64,000 nucleotides of DNA. Origin: Flavobacterium commune. Lineage in GTDB: Bacteria > Bacteroidota > Bacteroidia > Flavobacteriales > Flavobacteriaceae. Under the pieces are notes generated by a model, which saw only the letters and a list, made by a program, of their open reading frames with translations, searched no databases and was not told the origin of the DNA. A program made the position numbers and the translations under genes. The stretch lies in the NCBI RefSeq assembly GCF_001857965.1, contig NZ_CP017774.1, forward strand, positions 1,178,001 through 1,242,000, in the 5' to 3' direction. Shown one piece after another: positions 23,969-32,015 of this stretch (position 1 is the first letter of the stretch; every line of letters begins with the position of its first letter).

Positions 23969-24081
23969 AACACAAAAGACACAAAAGTTTCGCCTCAATT
24001 ATATTTAAAAACAAAAGACACAAAGAGTAATCTATTTTACCCTTTGTGTCTTTTGTACTTTTTCTTTGTGTCTTTTGTGTT
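23969..24081. repeat. Nested perfect inverted repeats with CAAAAGACACAAAG core
   Basis: Outer 17-bp arms AACACAAAAGACACAAA (23969-23985) and their exact complement (24065-24081) enclose inner 15-bp arms ACAAAAGACACAAAG (24011-24025) and their exact complement (24042-24056). All four arms are copies of one word. It lies between two same-strand genes, tatD and the anti-sigma gene, and could act as a terminator or be a repeat remnant. Confidence 0.75.
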
Positions 24082-24089
24082 GAATCCTT

Positions 24090-24812
24090 TTAATCCAACT
24101 TATCCAATAATTCCTGAACCTTATCATAATTCTCATAATCGGGAGGAATCGTCAACAGGATTTCTTTACAAGCCTTATAGTTTTTTTGTTTTAATTTGAC
24201 CAAAGCCAAAGCATAAATCGCCTTGTTTTTATAAATAGAATTCCCTGATTTTATCGAGTTAAACTCAGCCTCGGCTTGCTTAATTTGATTGTTTTCCAAT
24301 AAAGAAATCCCATAAAAATACTGAACTTCTACGGTTTTATTTTCTCTCAAAATAGCCTCAAAAAACGGAATCGCAGCTTTGTAATTCTTAGCATTAAAAG
24401 CTTCTTCAGCCTTTTTTAGATTATCAACTCCTTCGCTTCTTTCGGTCAAATAAGCGTTTTCATATTGATTGTAATCTTCAAAATTGGGGTCAGAAGGATT
24501 AAACAAAAATAATCCAAACAAAATCGCCACCGAGGCAGCAACCAGATAAGCCCAGGGTTTAATTGAAATCACCTTCGATTTATCTGCTTTAAAATGTTCT
24601 TTCGAAATCACTTTTAGATTTGCTGTGAAAGCCTCTCTGTCAGCTGCGAAATCAAATTTTGTTTCTAACTGTATTTGTACTTCTTTGAAAGTTTCAAATT
24701 CCGATGCCAGTTCTTCATTTTCTGAAAGCTGTTTTTCAAAATCCAATCGGGCTTCGTCCGACAATTCGCCTTGAAGGTATTGATCGAATACTATATATTT
24801 CTCTTCTTTCAT
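24090..24812 (-). CDS. TPR membrane protein, probable anti-sigma factor of the adjacent ECF sigma
   Basis: 240 residues. The N-terminal 80 are acidic and helical (QYLQGELSDEARLDFEKQLSENEE), as in the cytoplasmic sigma-binding segment of many Bacteroidota anti-sigma proteins, but without a zinc motif. One transmembrane segment (about 86-104) is followed by a C-terminal region with TPR-like helices (AEEAFNAKNYKAAIPFFEAIL, KQAEAEFNSI) that would face the periplasm. It starts 6 bp after the sigma gene stop, so the pair is co-translated. The anti-sigma role is inferred from this pairing and layout. Confidence 0.72.
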   Translation of the reverse strand: MKEEKYIVFDQYLQGELSDEARLDFEKQLSENEELASEFETFKEVQIQLETKFDFAADREAFTANLKVISKEHFKADKSKVISIKPWAYLVAASVAILFGLFLFNPSDPNFEDYNQYENAYLTERSEGVDNLKKAEEAFNAKNYKAAIPFFEAILRENKTVEVQYFYGISLLENNQIKQAEAEFNSIKSGNSIYKNKAIYALALVKLKQKNYKACKEILLTIPPDYENYDKVQELLDKLD

Positions 24813-24818
24813 GGCTCC

Positions 24819-25400
24819 TTAAATTTTTAATGTTTTAAAACTACTGTGTTCCTGAATCCATTGGGTAAGCTGACCCGTACACAAGGATTTTTTCTTCCTA
24901 ACATAACCATAGGTTACGTTAAGTTTCATGGCTACTTCTTCCATGGATTTCAAAGTAAAACTCCACTTTAAAACTTCCTGGCATTTTTCGCCTAATCTTT
25001 GAAACATCATATCAAAAAGCTGTTGTTTTTCTTCAAATATTTCTGTTTGTGTCACCATCTCTTCCGTGGGTTCATTAGTAGATGTCAAATCATCCTGAAT
25101 TGTTACCCCTTTATTCGACGCTTTTTTTAATTCGTTAAGCCATTTTCTTTTGCACAACAAAAAAAAGTAAGCATCAAAAGGACAACTCAGTTGTAGCTGC
25201 TTTGCTTTTGCCTGATTAAACAACAAAATTAGGATCTCCTGGACCACATCCTGAGCCTGATCTTCATCGCCCGAATTGTTCCTGATATAGGAAACCACTT
25301 TGGGAACAAACTTTTTGTAAATAGACCGAATAATCGCCGAATCATTATTCGCTAATCCTTCGATAAAATACTGATCCGGATGAATTTTGTTTTCTGACAT
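24819..25400 (-). CDS. ECF-type RNA polymerase sigma factor
   Basis: 193 residues with sigma region 2 (IRSIYKKFVPKVVSYIRNN, DQAQDVVQEILILLFNQ, AYFFLLCKRKWLNELKK) and region 4 (FQRLGEKCQEVLKWSF, SMEEVAMKLNVTYGYVRKKK). It should direct RNA polymerase to promoters of its own regulon, held in check by the TPR membrane protein encoded next. It is divergent from a run of envelope and protease genes preceded by four copies of a shared bipartite motif (GGGTAAC-N17-GATATA), the probable target promoters. Confidence 0.92.
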   Translation of the reverse strand: MSENKIHPDQYFIEGLANNDSAIIRSIYKKFVPKVVSYIRNNSGDEDQAQDVVQEILILLFNQAKAKQLQLSCPFDAYFFLLCKRKWLNELKKASNKGVTIQDDLTSTNEPTEEMVTQTEIFEEKQQLFDMMFQRLGEKCQEVLKWSFTLKSMEEVAMKLNVTYGYVRKKKSLCTGQLTQWIQEHSSFKTLKI

Positions 25401-25457
25401 AGGAAAAAAATTGAACTGCTAATGTAGAAAAGAATCTGAAATAAAAATCGGTTTAAT

Positions 25458-25487
25458 GGGTAACAAATATAAAATCAAGTGGATATA
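25458..25487 (+). promoter_or_regulatory. ECF-type promoter candidate, copy 1 (before the 99-residue gene)
   Basis: GGGTAAC at 25458-25464, exactly 17 nt, then GATATA at 25482-25487, ending 28 bp before the ATG at 25516. Three further copies with the same spacing lie at 25973-26146. The GTAAC-type -35 resembles those read by ECF sigma factors. Use by the divergent sigma gene is inferred. Confidence 0.68.
25464..25471 (-). promoter_or_regulatory. -7 box of the sigma/anti-sigma operon (candidate)
   Basis: On the minus strand this reads TATATTTG, a full match to TAnnTTTG, 63 nt before the sigma start codon. It shares one base with the ECF-type -35 GGGTAAC of the divergent promoter. No -33 TTTG at the standard distance was found. 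Confidence 0.4.
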
Positions 25488-25515
25488 GATGTGAAACCTT
25501 TCAAATTGATAAATC

Positions 25516-25815
25516 ATGAAAAATGAACAATTATCCTCTCCAATCATTATTGATAGTTTTTCTGAAAAACTTTCGAATAAAATTCAGGCGGGTTTTAAAA
25601 TCTCCGAATACAACGCCAAATTGCCTTATGTGGTTTTGACAAAAGAGCAAAAAAGCATCAATCATACTTTACATCTTCAACTCTTTTGCATCACATTCGG
25701 GATCTGGTCCGTGGTCTGGATTTATTTGACATTAACCCATACTCCAAAAAAAGAAATCCTAATTGCTATTGATGAAGACGGAAATGTGTTTGAAGAAAAA
25801 TGCCTACTCAATTAA
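25516..25815 (+). CDS. Small membrane protein of unknown function, in the ECF locus
   Basis: 99 residues, not recognised as a named family. The N-terminal half is polar, one transmembrane segment spans about residues 55-74 (LQLFCITFGIWSVVWIYLTL), and a short charged tail (KKEILIAIDEDGNVFEEK) follows. It starts 28 bp after ECF-type promoter copy 1 and is the first rightward gene opposite the sigma factor, which suggests it belongs to the sigma regulon, perhaps in feedback or envelope sensing. Coding is supported by the upstream promoter and natural composition. Confidence 0.72.
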   Translation: MKNEQLSSPIIIDSFSEKLSNKIQAGFKISEYNAKLPYVVLTKEQKSINHTLHLQLFCITFGIWSVVWIYLTLTHTPKKEILIAIDEDGNVFEEKCLLN

Positions 25816-25940
25816 AAAGCCTGTTTGAATGTTTAAAGAAAAAAACCAGCTGTTAGAAACCGGGAAAATTTCTTAAAACGCATCAAAATTACACCCTTTA
25901 GGGTTGGGGAAATAATTTTGATAAATTTCAAACAGGCTTT
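25816..25940 (+). ncRNA. Structured element with three-way-junction potential
   Basis: Three nested inverted repeats fit one fold: P1 pairs 25816-25829 (AAAGCCTGTTTGAA) with 25927-25940 perfectly (14 bp); P2 pairs 25831-25841 with 25869-25879 (10 of 11); P3 pairs 25882-25891 (ATCAAAATTA) with 25913-25922 perfectly (10 bp), with an inner CCC/GGG hairpin. Only one to four bases separate the helices at the junction. It overlaps the stop of the 99-residue gene. It could be a 3' UTR structure, terminator, small RNA or palindromic mobile repeat. Confidence 0.5.
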
Positions 25941-25972
25941 AAAAAAATAATCTGAAATAAATTCAAATTAAA

Positions 25973-26004
25973 GGGTAACAATTCAAAACCCATATTGATA
26001 TACC
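25973..26004 (+). promoter_or_regulatory. ECF-type promoter candidate, copy 2
   Basis: GGGTAAC (25973-25979), 17 nt, GATATACC (25997-26004). First of three tandem units upstream of the lipoprotein gene; the next begins 72 bp later. The spacer shares the AAAAC...ATT wording of the other copies, so the units look duplicated. Confidence 0.65.
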
Positions 26005-26044
26005 AATAGAAACCCGAAGTACTAAAAAAATATTTTGGAAACTG

Positions 26045-26076
26045 GGGTAACAAATTAAAACAAGAATTGATATAAC
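26045..26076 (+). promoter_or_regulatory. ECF-type promoter candidate, copy 3
   Basis: GGGTAAC (26045-26051), 17 nt, GATATAAC (26069-26076). It is preceded by ACTG like copy 4, and the unit repeats 70 bp later. Confidence 0.65.
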
Positions 26077-26114
26077 AACAGAATCAGAAACAATTAAAAA
26101 AAATTAAAATACTG

Positions 26115-26146
26115 GGGTAACAATTTAAAACCCGAATTGATATAAC
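26115..26146 (+). promoter_or_regulatory. ECF-type promoter candidate, copy 4 (proximal)
   Basis: GGGTAAC (26115-26121), 17 nt, GATATAAC (26139-26146). It ends 50 bp before the lipoprotein start codon at 26197, a suitable distance for the functional promoter. Confidence 0.68.
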
Positions 26147-26196
26147 AGTATAAAACAAGTAAAAACCATTTTAACCATAATTAAAATCAAGAAATC

Positions 26197-27171
26197 ATGA
26201 GAACAAATTTTAAAACCATCGGACTTTTATTTTTAGCGGCAATTTCATTCGTAAGTTGCGAAAACGAGAACATCGAAAACACGCCGGCAACAGCAGCAGA
26301 ATTTGCAAATGTCAGAGAAGCAGCCTTAGAAAAAATCACTCAGGAATTTACTATTACTGCCGAAGATGGCGCTACAACCCTAACTTCTGAAAACGGAGTG
26401 AAAATTACCATCAACGGAAGTTGCTTGACTAAAGACGGAAATCCTGTAACCGGCGATGTACAAATTGAGTATGTAGAACTTTTCGACAAAGGAAACATGT
26501 TAGTAACTAACAAACCAACAATGGGAATCATGCCCGATGGAAACCGAAATCTACTAATCTCTGGAGGAGAATTCTTCATCAAAGCAACTCAAAATGGCAA
26601 AGAATTAGCAACCACTTGCAACATTACTTTATTAGTTCCTGCCAGCCTTACTGATGGCGTTGACAATATGATGACTTTATGGAAAGGAATCATCGATGAC
26701 GAAGGAAACTTAGCCTGGGAAGATGCCCGTAAAGCCGATGGAACTAATGGTGGAAAAGGTGGCGTTCAAGCCGAAGGGAACAACTACTATGTGAGTTTTG
26801 GAAACTTTGGATGGACAAATGTGGATAAATTCTACAGCGATCCAAGACCTAAAACTACTATTCTTGTTGATGCTCCCGAAGGATACGACAACAACAACTG
26901 TGCAATCTATTTATCTTATGACGGCGAAGGAACTAACGCTTTAGCAAAACTTGATACTTACACAGCCGAAGGTTTATTCAGCGAACACTACGGTCAAATT
27001 CCAGTAGGCCTTGCTTGTCACATCATCTTTGCGACCGAAGACAATGGAAACTGGAGATACGCCATCAAAGGAGTAACCGTTCAGGCCAATGACGTTTACA
27101 CTTTCACAATGGCTGAAACCACTGTAGGTACCGAAGCTCAATTAATTGCCGCAATCAATGCGATCCAATAA
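26197..27171 (+). CDS. Lipoprotein of unknown function, preceded by three tandem ECF-type promoters
   Basis: 324 residues with a clear lipobox (ISFVSC). The mature part is beta-rich. An N-terminal region (about 50-165; GVKITINGSCLTKDGNPVTGD, NLLISGGEFFIKA) recalls ZU5-like extracellular modules, but this is only a resemblance. The C-terminal half has repeated short strands and many glycine and tyrosine residues. It probably sits in the outer membrane. Three upstream copies of the ECF-type motif suggest high or graded expression under the divergent sigma factor. Confidence 0.82.
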   Translation: MRTNFKTIGLLFLAAISFVSCENENIENTPATAAEFANVREAALEKITQEFTITAEDGATTLTSENGVKITINGSCLTKDGNPVTGDVQIEYVELFDKGNMLVTNKPTMGIMPDGNRNLLISGGEFFIKATQNGKELATTCNITLLVPASLTDGVDNMMTLWKGIIDDEGNLAWEDARKADGTNGGKGGVQAEGNNYYVSFGNFGWTNVDKFYSDPRPKTTILVDAPEGYDNNNCAIYLSYDGEGTNALAKLDTYTAEGLFSEHYGQIPVGLACHIIFATEDNGNWRYAIKGVTVQANDVYTFTMAETTVGTEAQLIAAINAIQ

Positions 27172-27269
27172 AGATTCCCAAATTTAATTTCTGAAAAAAG
27201 TGGTGATTTGCTCATCGCTTTTTTCTATTTTTAAAAGATTTTTAACCGTTAACCAAATAAGAATTAGTA

Positions 27270-27342
27270 GCTTATTCCTGCTGTCCGCTATATCTCTTGC
27301 GGCGAACACCGCCACAAGAGGATGCCGCTACCATCAGGGCTA
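27270..27342 (+). repeat. Dispersed palindromic repeat, copy 1 (GCT...CCGCT...GGGCTA family)
   Basis: The segment runs from GCTTATTCCTGCTGTCCGCT through an internal stem (CTCTTGCGGCG / CGCCACAAGAG) to CCATCAGGGCTA. It matches, as complement, the element at 35505-35579 at both ends while the central stems differ. It ends 15 bp before the start codon of the PKD/barrel gene. Confidence 0.7.
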
Positions 27343-27357
27343 AAACCAGATTTGATT

Positions 27358-29313
27358 ATGAAACCACTAGCATCTATTTTCTTTATTCTGCTTTCTGTTG
27401 TCTCCTTTTCACAAAAAAAAGTCAAAGATACCGTTACCCGAAGAGCCGCAATAAACTACAGTCAAAATGCGAATACGGTTTCATACAAACCCGAAACGCC
27501 ACCATTAATTCCTATTGCTGGCGCACCAAAACCTAGTTTTTCCTATCTATGGGAATTTGGAGATGGCAACTACAGCAAAGCCGCCGAACCTAAACATACT
27601 TATAAAAACAAAGGAACCTACACTACCCGATTGACTGTTACCAATAATTACGACAACGGAAAACCACCCGCTACCCGACCAAAAAAAGTAGTAATTAACG
27701 AAGTATCAGATAAAAATTTTGACGAAATCGCATCCGTTGCTGACCAAAATGGTTTTGCTCTTCAAAAAAACTGCGACCCTATTCCCGACCAGGAAATGGA
27801 AGTAATCCTGAGCTATCAAAACTTGGAAAACTATGTCGCCAATGGAAAAATCTATCTTTTTTACAACGAAACGCAATTCAAGGACAACAACTTTCAATTA
27901 GCTGATTTTCGAACTTATGCAGGAGAAAGAACAGTCACAGAAAACACTTTTGCCGCTATCAACGATATTGACCAATCCAATTCATATTTGGCATCCAACA
28001 ATACTTATTTACCAATAAGAAAATACGAGAACACCACCACCGAAGAAGATTTAGACGCCACTCTGGCCGAAGCGCATAAAACGTTCAAAAACGTTTCCAT
28101 CTTAGAATTTGACGATGCTAATCCGCAGGAAACCCGCAATGTTTTTTACACTTTCAAGACTACTCCCGAAATGCTCAAAGACACCAGCGCGACAATTACT
28201 ATGCGAGGTATTTATGTCCCAAATCGTAGTTATAAAAACCACAAAGTAAAAAATCTGGAAATGGAAATTGTCACTTCCCACGACCCTAACAAAATGGGAT
28301 CTAACGGAAGTTTTATGAATTATCGATTCGTTCGTTTTAAAAGAGTGAATTTCAAAACCCGTTTTCAAAACAACGGTGAAGGTCCTGCAAGAATAATTCG
28401 TCTGGAAACCGATATTCCGGATATGTTTGACAAGAAAACATTTCAAATTGAAGACATGTATCCTAAATGTCCTATTTGTCCAAAAGGCGAAATCCCAACT
28501 ACTAGCTGTCTGGATACAATAATTAAGCAAAACCAAATCTTCTTTACCTTCAAAAACATTTATCTGCCGGGAAGCGAACAGAAAAATGTAAAAGAAAAAG
28601 ACAGTACCAAAGGTTTTGTAAAATACTCTTTGAAATTCAACAAAGACTTTCATAAAATAAACACCCGAAGCAGAACCGCAATTATTTTCGACAAAAACGA
28701 ACCTATTATAACCAATTACGCCACCACCCGATTCCTTCCCGGAATTTCTATTGGTGCTAAAGCAGGTTATAATTATTACCCAAATTTAGACAAATCCAGA
28801 AGCTATTTTGTGGGCGCGACCATTTCTCCATATAAATCCTATCGTTTGTATTGGCAAGCCGAATTAATCAATAGTGTTCATGATTTCAATTCAACCACCT
28901 CAATCACCAATGGTTTCACTACCACTGCTAACGGAGTCCGCCAAGCTACACGTACTAGCAAAACTACAAGTTATTCAAATTTTAATAATGAGGTTCCATT
29001 ACTCCTTCGTTACAACATCAACAATTTCATCGGTATTGGAGCGGGTGTCCAAGCCAATATTAATGCTTCGGAAAAACAGGAACAACACACTAAAATTGAA
29101 TATTTCGAATCAGAAAAACCAGATTCTCCAATTATCAAAACCGAAGAAAGCAGCAGTTCCGACAGCAAAACTTTCAGCAATTTCAAATCGGGATTATTGT
29201 TTGATTTAACGTTGGGTTTCGCCCGCATCGGCCCTAGTTTAGGCGCCCGTTATGTGATGAATTTCAAAGAGAATTTCAATTATTTTCAAGTGTATGGAAT
29301 ATGGAAGTTTTAA
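27358..29313 (+). CDS. Exported PKD-domain protein with C-terminal outer-membrane beta-barrel
   Basis: 651 residues from the ATG at 27358, chosen because a signal peptide (MKPLASIFFILLSVVSFSQ) starts there; an ATG at 27322 lies in the upstream repeat. A PKD domain (about 50-110; YLWEFGDGNYSKAAEPKHTYKNKG) is followed by a long beta-rich middle with a small CPICP cysteine pair. The C-terminal region from about residue 460 (GISIGAKAGYNYYP, SYFVGATISPY, GIGAGVQANI, ending VYGIWKF) has alternating strands and a terminal aromatic, like 8-stranded outer-membrane barrels. It lies in the run controlled by the ECF locus, before the CHAT protease gene. Confidence 0.82.
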   Translation: MKPLASIFFILLSVVSFSQKKVKDTVTRRAAINYSQNANTVSYKPETPPLIPIAGAPKPSFSYLWEFGDGNYSKAAEPKHTYKNKGTYTTRLTVTNNYDNGKPPATRPKKVVINEVSDKNFDEIASVADQNGFALQKNCDPIPDQEMEVILSYQNLENYVANGKIYLFYNETQFKDNNFQLADFRTYAGERTVTENTFAAINDIDQSNSYLASNNTYLPIRKYENTTTEEDLDATLAEAHKTFKNVSILEFDDANPQETRNVFYTFKTTPEMLKDTSATITMRGIYVPNRSYKNHKVKNLEMEIVTSHDPNKMGSNGSFMNYRFVRFKRVNFKTRFQNNGEGPARIIRLETDIPDMFDKKTFQIEDMYPKCPICPKGEIPTTSCLDTIIKQNQIFFTFKNIYLPGSEQKNVKEKDSTKGFVKYSLKFNKDFHKINTRSRTAIIFDKNEPIITNYATTRFLPGISIGAKAGYNYYPNLDKSRSYFVGATISPYKSYRLYWQAELINSVHDFNSTTSITNGFTTTANGVRQATRTSKTTSYSNFNNEVPLLLRYNINNFIGIGAGVQANINASEKQEQHTKIEYFESEKPDSPIIKTEESSSSDSKTFSNFKSGLLFDLTLGFARIGPSLGARYVMNFKENFNYFQVYGIWKF

Positions 29314-29325
29314 ATTTATGGAACA

Positions 29326-29400
29326 CGGATTAAACAGATTGACACAGATTTTTTTAATAATTTCTTCGTGAATCTCCGTGAAATGCTTTGCGTATCTTTG
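29326..29400. repeat. Dispersed non-coding repeat, CACGGATTAAACAGATT...CTTTGTG type
   Basis: Between the PKD/barrel gene and the CHAT gene. It contains CACGGATTAAACAGATT, GACACAGATT, a CGTGAA duplicate and GCGTATCTTTGTG, the wording of short degenerate repeats scattered in Flavobacterium genomes (recollection). Its TATCTTTG (29393-29400) also matches the -7 consensus and could start transcription of the CHAT gene. Confidence 0.45.
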
Positions 29401-29414
29401 TGAAACAACTCTTT

Positions 29415-32015
29415 ATGAAAAAACTTTTTTGCTATTTTCTTCTAGTTTCTTCCCTGATTCTTTTCGGACAAAAGCCACTTACTCAAGAAGACAAAATCTA
29501 CAATGCGGTAGATACTTTTGTAGCAAATCCAACAACAGAAAATTTAAAAAACCTCAATAGTACCGAACACGCATTCTGGAAAAATCCAACGCCGAAAACT
29601 AAAAACGAACTGCTGGCAATTGTTATTTTAAATTGCAACAAAGCCTATTATGAAAACCAATTCAACAAAGTCCAGGAAGCAGTTAGCAGTTATGAAAAAG
29701 CCTGGAAAATACATCAAAAATACCGTCTCAACAATTACGACATTGTAGAATATTGCCTGAAACCTTTGGGGAATTTATACACCATTCTGGGCGATTACGA
29801 CAATGCCGAAAATACCATCAAACAGTATTATTACATTTCCAATCAGGAAAAAAATCAGGATGAAAAAATAGCAGCGATACTTAATTTATCGAATGTATAT
29901 CAAAACTCGGGCAGAAACCACCAAGCAATTGATTTACTTGAAAAAACAATTAAAACACAGCCCATTTCTGACATCCAAAAAGGAATTTTATTAAACAATT
30001 TAGGAAACAGTTATCTTTTAAGAGGAATAAATGATGATGAATTGAGTGCCGAAAATACTTTTATTGCAGCAATTCCATTATTAAAAAAAGATAAATCCCA
30101 ACAGGAATATTTATTAAATGCCTATCTCAATTTATACAAATTCAATATTAGTAATCCTCGGAATGTAGCATTTAATTATTACGAAAAAGCAAGAACTATT
30201 TTTGAAAAGCTACCCAACAAAAACCCTAGAAGTAAAGCCCAATTTTATCTAGAGAAGATTATTTTATTACTCAATCAGAATAAATTAACCGAAGCTCAAA
30301 CAGTACTTAAAACCGTTTATAAAACCTTAATTCCAAATTATCCTAGTCAAAAAGACATTCTCCCTAAAGAAAAAGACCTCTATGCAGAAACCATTTTACT
30401 TGATGCCTTAGACTTTCAAGCTGACTTATTTACAATTCAAAATCAACCCCAAAAGGCTTTAGACAGTTACGCTCTTGCTTTTCACATTGAAGATTTATTT
30501 CAAAATCTAATTGTGTATGAAAACTCAAAAATTATTACGCAAACCAGAAACCGGAAACGCATTGAAAAATGTATTAGTATTTATCAATCTTTATTTGAAA
30601 AAGAAAAAAAATCGATTTACATAGAAAAAGCATTTCAACTCGTTGAAAAAACAAAATCGATTGTATTAAAAGAGCGATTGTTCAATAATCAAAAGAGTTC
30701 AAAACAAAAAAAATCCCTTATAGAACAACTCGAAAACCAAAATACTATTATTGTTAAAGAACAACAAAAAGGGGATTTAGCTGATATCCAAAAAATCAAC
30801 AAAGCCATTAAAACACAAAATGAGTTGATGTTGCAAATCAAGCAAATACAATCAAAAACCGAAAACAAATCAAATAACGACATTAATTTGAATGATTTAT
30901 ATGCCCGATTAGAAAAAGAGGATGCCATTATGGTTGAATATTTTTGGGGTACTAAAAACATATTTTCGTTTACAATTCAAAATGGCAAAATTTCGCTAAA
31001 ATCATTTTGCATTGGTTCTATGTGTGGAGAATCAGTATTCACATTTATAGGATTTTTTCATGATGCCAGTGCCATTACAAACCTTCTTGATTTATTCAAA
31101 AAAGATGCTTTTTCTGCTTATCGTTATTTACAATTACCGAAAAAATCAAACTACAAAAACCTCATCATCATCCCTGATGGTCTTCTTTGTTTGATGCCTT
31201 TTGAAGCCTTAATTACTAAAGAATCCAACACAACTAATTTTGCTCAAATGCATTATTTGTTGAATGATTACAATATTGGGTATCAGAATTCGGCGCAATT
31301 TTATTTGTCCTTCGACAAGCTCAGGATGACAAATGAATATAAAACTGTTTTAGGAATTTTTCCAGTTTTCGAAAACACGCCTTACACACTGACTTATTCC
31401 AAAGACGAGTTGCATTCGATTCAAAAAAACTTCAAAGGGAAATATTTAGAGAATACCGAAGCTACTTTCGATAATTTTAAAAAAAATGCAGCTGATTATT
31501 CCATTCTGCATCTGTCCACTCATGCTGATGCTGGCGATGTAGTTAGTCCGGCAAGTATAAAATTTTACGATCAGGAAATCCTGTATTCCGAATTGTATCA
31601 TTTAAATATCAATCCTGATTTGGTCGTTTTGAGTGCTTGCGAAACTGGCATTGGTAAACTCTATAAATCCGAAGGCGCCATGAGTATTGCCCGCGGATTT
31701 CAATTGGCTGGAGCGCAAAATCTGTTATTTTCACTATGGAAAGTTAATGATTATACGACCTCAGTTTTTATGGATTCTTTTTACCAAAATATCAAAAACG
31801 GTCAATCTTATTTGGAAGCCAATGCTAATGCCAAACGTGATTTCTTAAAAAATCCGGATATTTCCAATGCTAAAAAATCACCTTATTACTGGAGTACTTT
31901 TATTTATTATGGTGATTTACAAACCACCAAAGAGTCAATTAGTTATATTTTTTATATATTTGGTATATTGATTCTAATTGCTTTACTTTTGGTTTTCAAT
32001 CGCTATCGAAAATGA
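29415..32015 (+). CDS. Exported TPR-CHAT domain cysteine protease with C-terminal membrane anchor
   Basis: 866 residues from the ATG at 29415, where a signal peptide begins (MKKLFCYFLLVSSLILFGQ); an ATG at 29388 is upstream. TPR-like helices fill about residues 35-440 (ALDSYALAFHIEDLFQ, VEKTKSIVLKERLF), then a coiled coil (about 445-490) and a CHAT caspase-like domain (about 540-830). The catalytic dyad is intact: H703 in LHLSTHADAG and C742 in VVLSACETGIGK. A transmembrane helix (about 841-860) ends the protein, so the body should be periplasmic. It is coupled by a 4-bp stop/start overlap to a retropepsin-like gene. An in-frame dispersed repeat at 31304-31333 encodes LSFDKLRMTN inside the CHAT region. 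Target unknown. Confidence 0.9.
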   Translation: MKKLFCYFLLVSSLILFGQKPLTQEDKIYNAVDTFVANPTTENLKNLNSTEHAFWKNPTPKTKNELLAIVILNCNKAYYENQFNKVQEAVSSYEKAWKIHQKYRLNNYDIVEYCLKPLGNLYTILGDYDNAENTIKQYYYISNQEKNQDEKIAAILNLSNVYQNSGRNHQAIDLLEKTIKTQPISDIQKGILLNNLGNSYLLRGINDDELSAENTFIAAIPLLKKDKSQQEYLLNAYLNLYKFNISNPRNVAFNYYEKARTIFEKLPNKNPRSKAQFYLEKIILLLNQNKLTEAQTVLKTVYKTLIPNYPSQKDILPKEKDLYAETILLDALDFQADLFTIQNQPQKALDSYALAFHIEDLFQNLIVYENSKIITQTRNRKRIEKCISIYQSLFEKEKKSIYIEKAFQLVEKTKSIVLKERLFNNQKSSKQKKSLIEQLENQNTIIVKEQQKGDLADIQKINKAIKTQNELMLQIKQIQSKTENKSNNDINLNDLYARLEKEDAIMVEYFWGTKNIFSFTIQNGKISLKSFCIGSMCGESVFTFIGFFHDASAITNLLDLFKKDAFSAYRYLQLPKKSNYKNLIIIPDGLLCLMPFEALITKESNTTNFAQMHYLLNDYNIGYQNSAQFYLSFDKLRMTNEYKTVLGIFPVFENTPYTLTYSKDELHSIQKNFKGKYLENTEATFDNFKKNAADYSILHLSTHADAGDVVSPASIKFYDQEILYSELYHLNINPDLVVLSACETGIGKLYKSEGAMSIARGFQLAGAQNLLFSLWKVNDYTTSVFMDSFYQNIKNGQSYLEANANAKRDFLKNPDISNAKKSPYYWSTFIYYGDLQTTKESISYIFYIFGILILIALLLVFNRYRK
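31304..31333 (+). repeat. Dispersed repeat in frame inside the CHAT gene
   Basis: The 30-bp palindromic segment begins TTTGTC, ends GACAAA and contains CTTCGACAAGCTCAGGATG. A near copy in opposite orientation lies at 34179-34204. Its length keeps the frame open and adds LSFDKLRMTN to the protein. Confidence 0.75.

Larger units (their letters stand above)
25816..26196. other. 381-bp gap between the small membrane protein and lipoprotein genes
   Basis: No gene is supported. The first 125 bp hold the three-way-junction element. The last 230 bp hold three tandem units of about 70-72 bp, each with an ECF-type promoter motif. Confidence 0.7.

Noticed and set aside
25973..26146. CRISPR array
   Set aside because: The three 70-72-bp units differ too much outside the two boxes and lack short identical repeats with unique spacers. 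They are better read as tandem promoters.
28102..28653. 183-codon frame opposite the PKD/barrel gene
   Set aside because: It lies wholly inside a real gene on the other strand, with biased composition typical of a shadow frame.
29388..29560. Second overlapping frame at the start of the CHAT gene (29378-29560)
   Set aside because: Out of frame with the signal peptide and TPR region; no family match.
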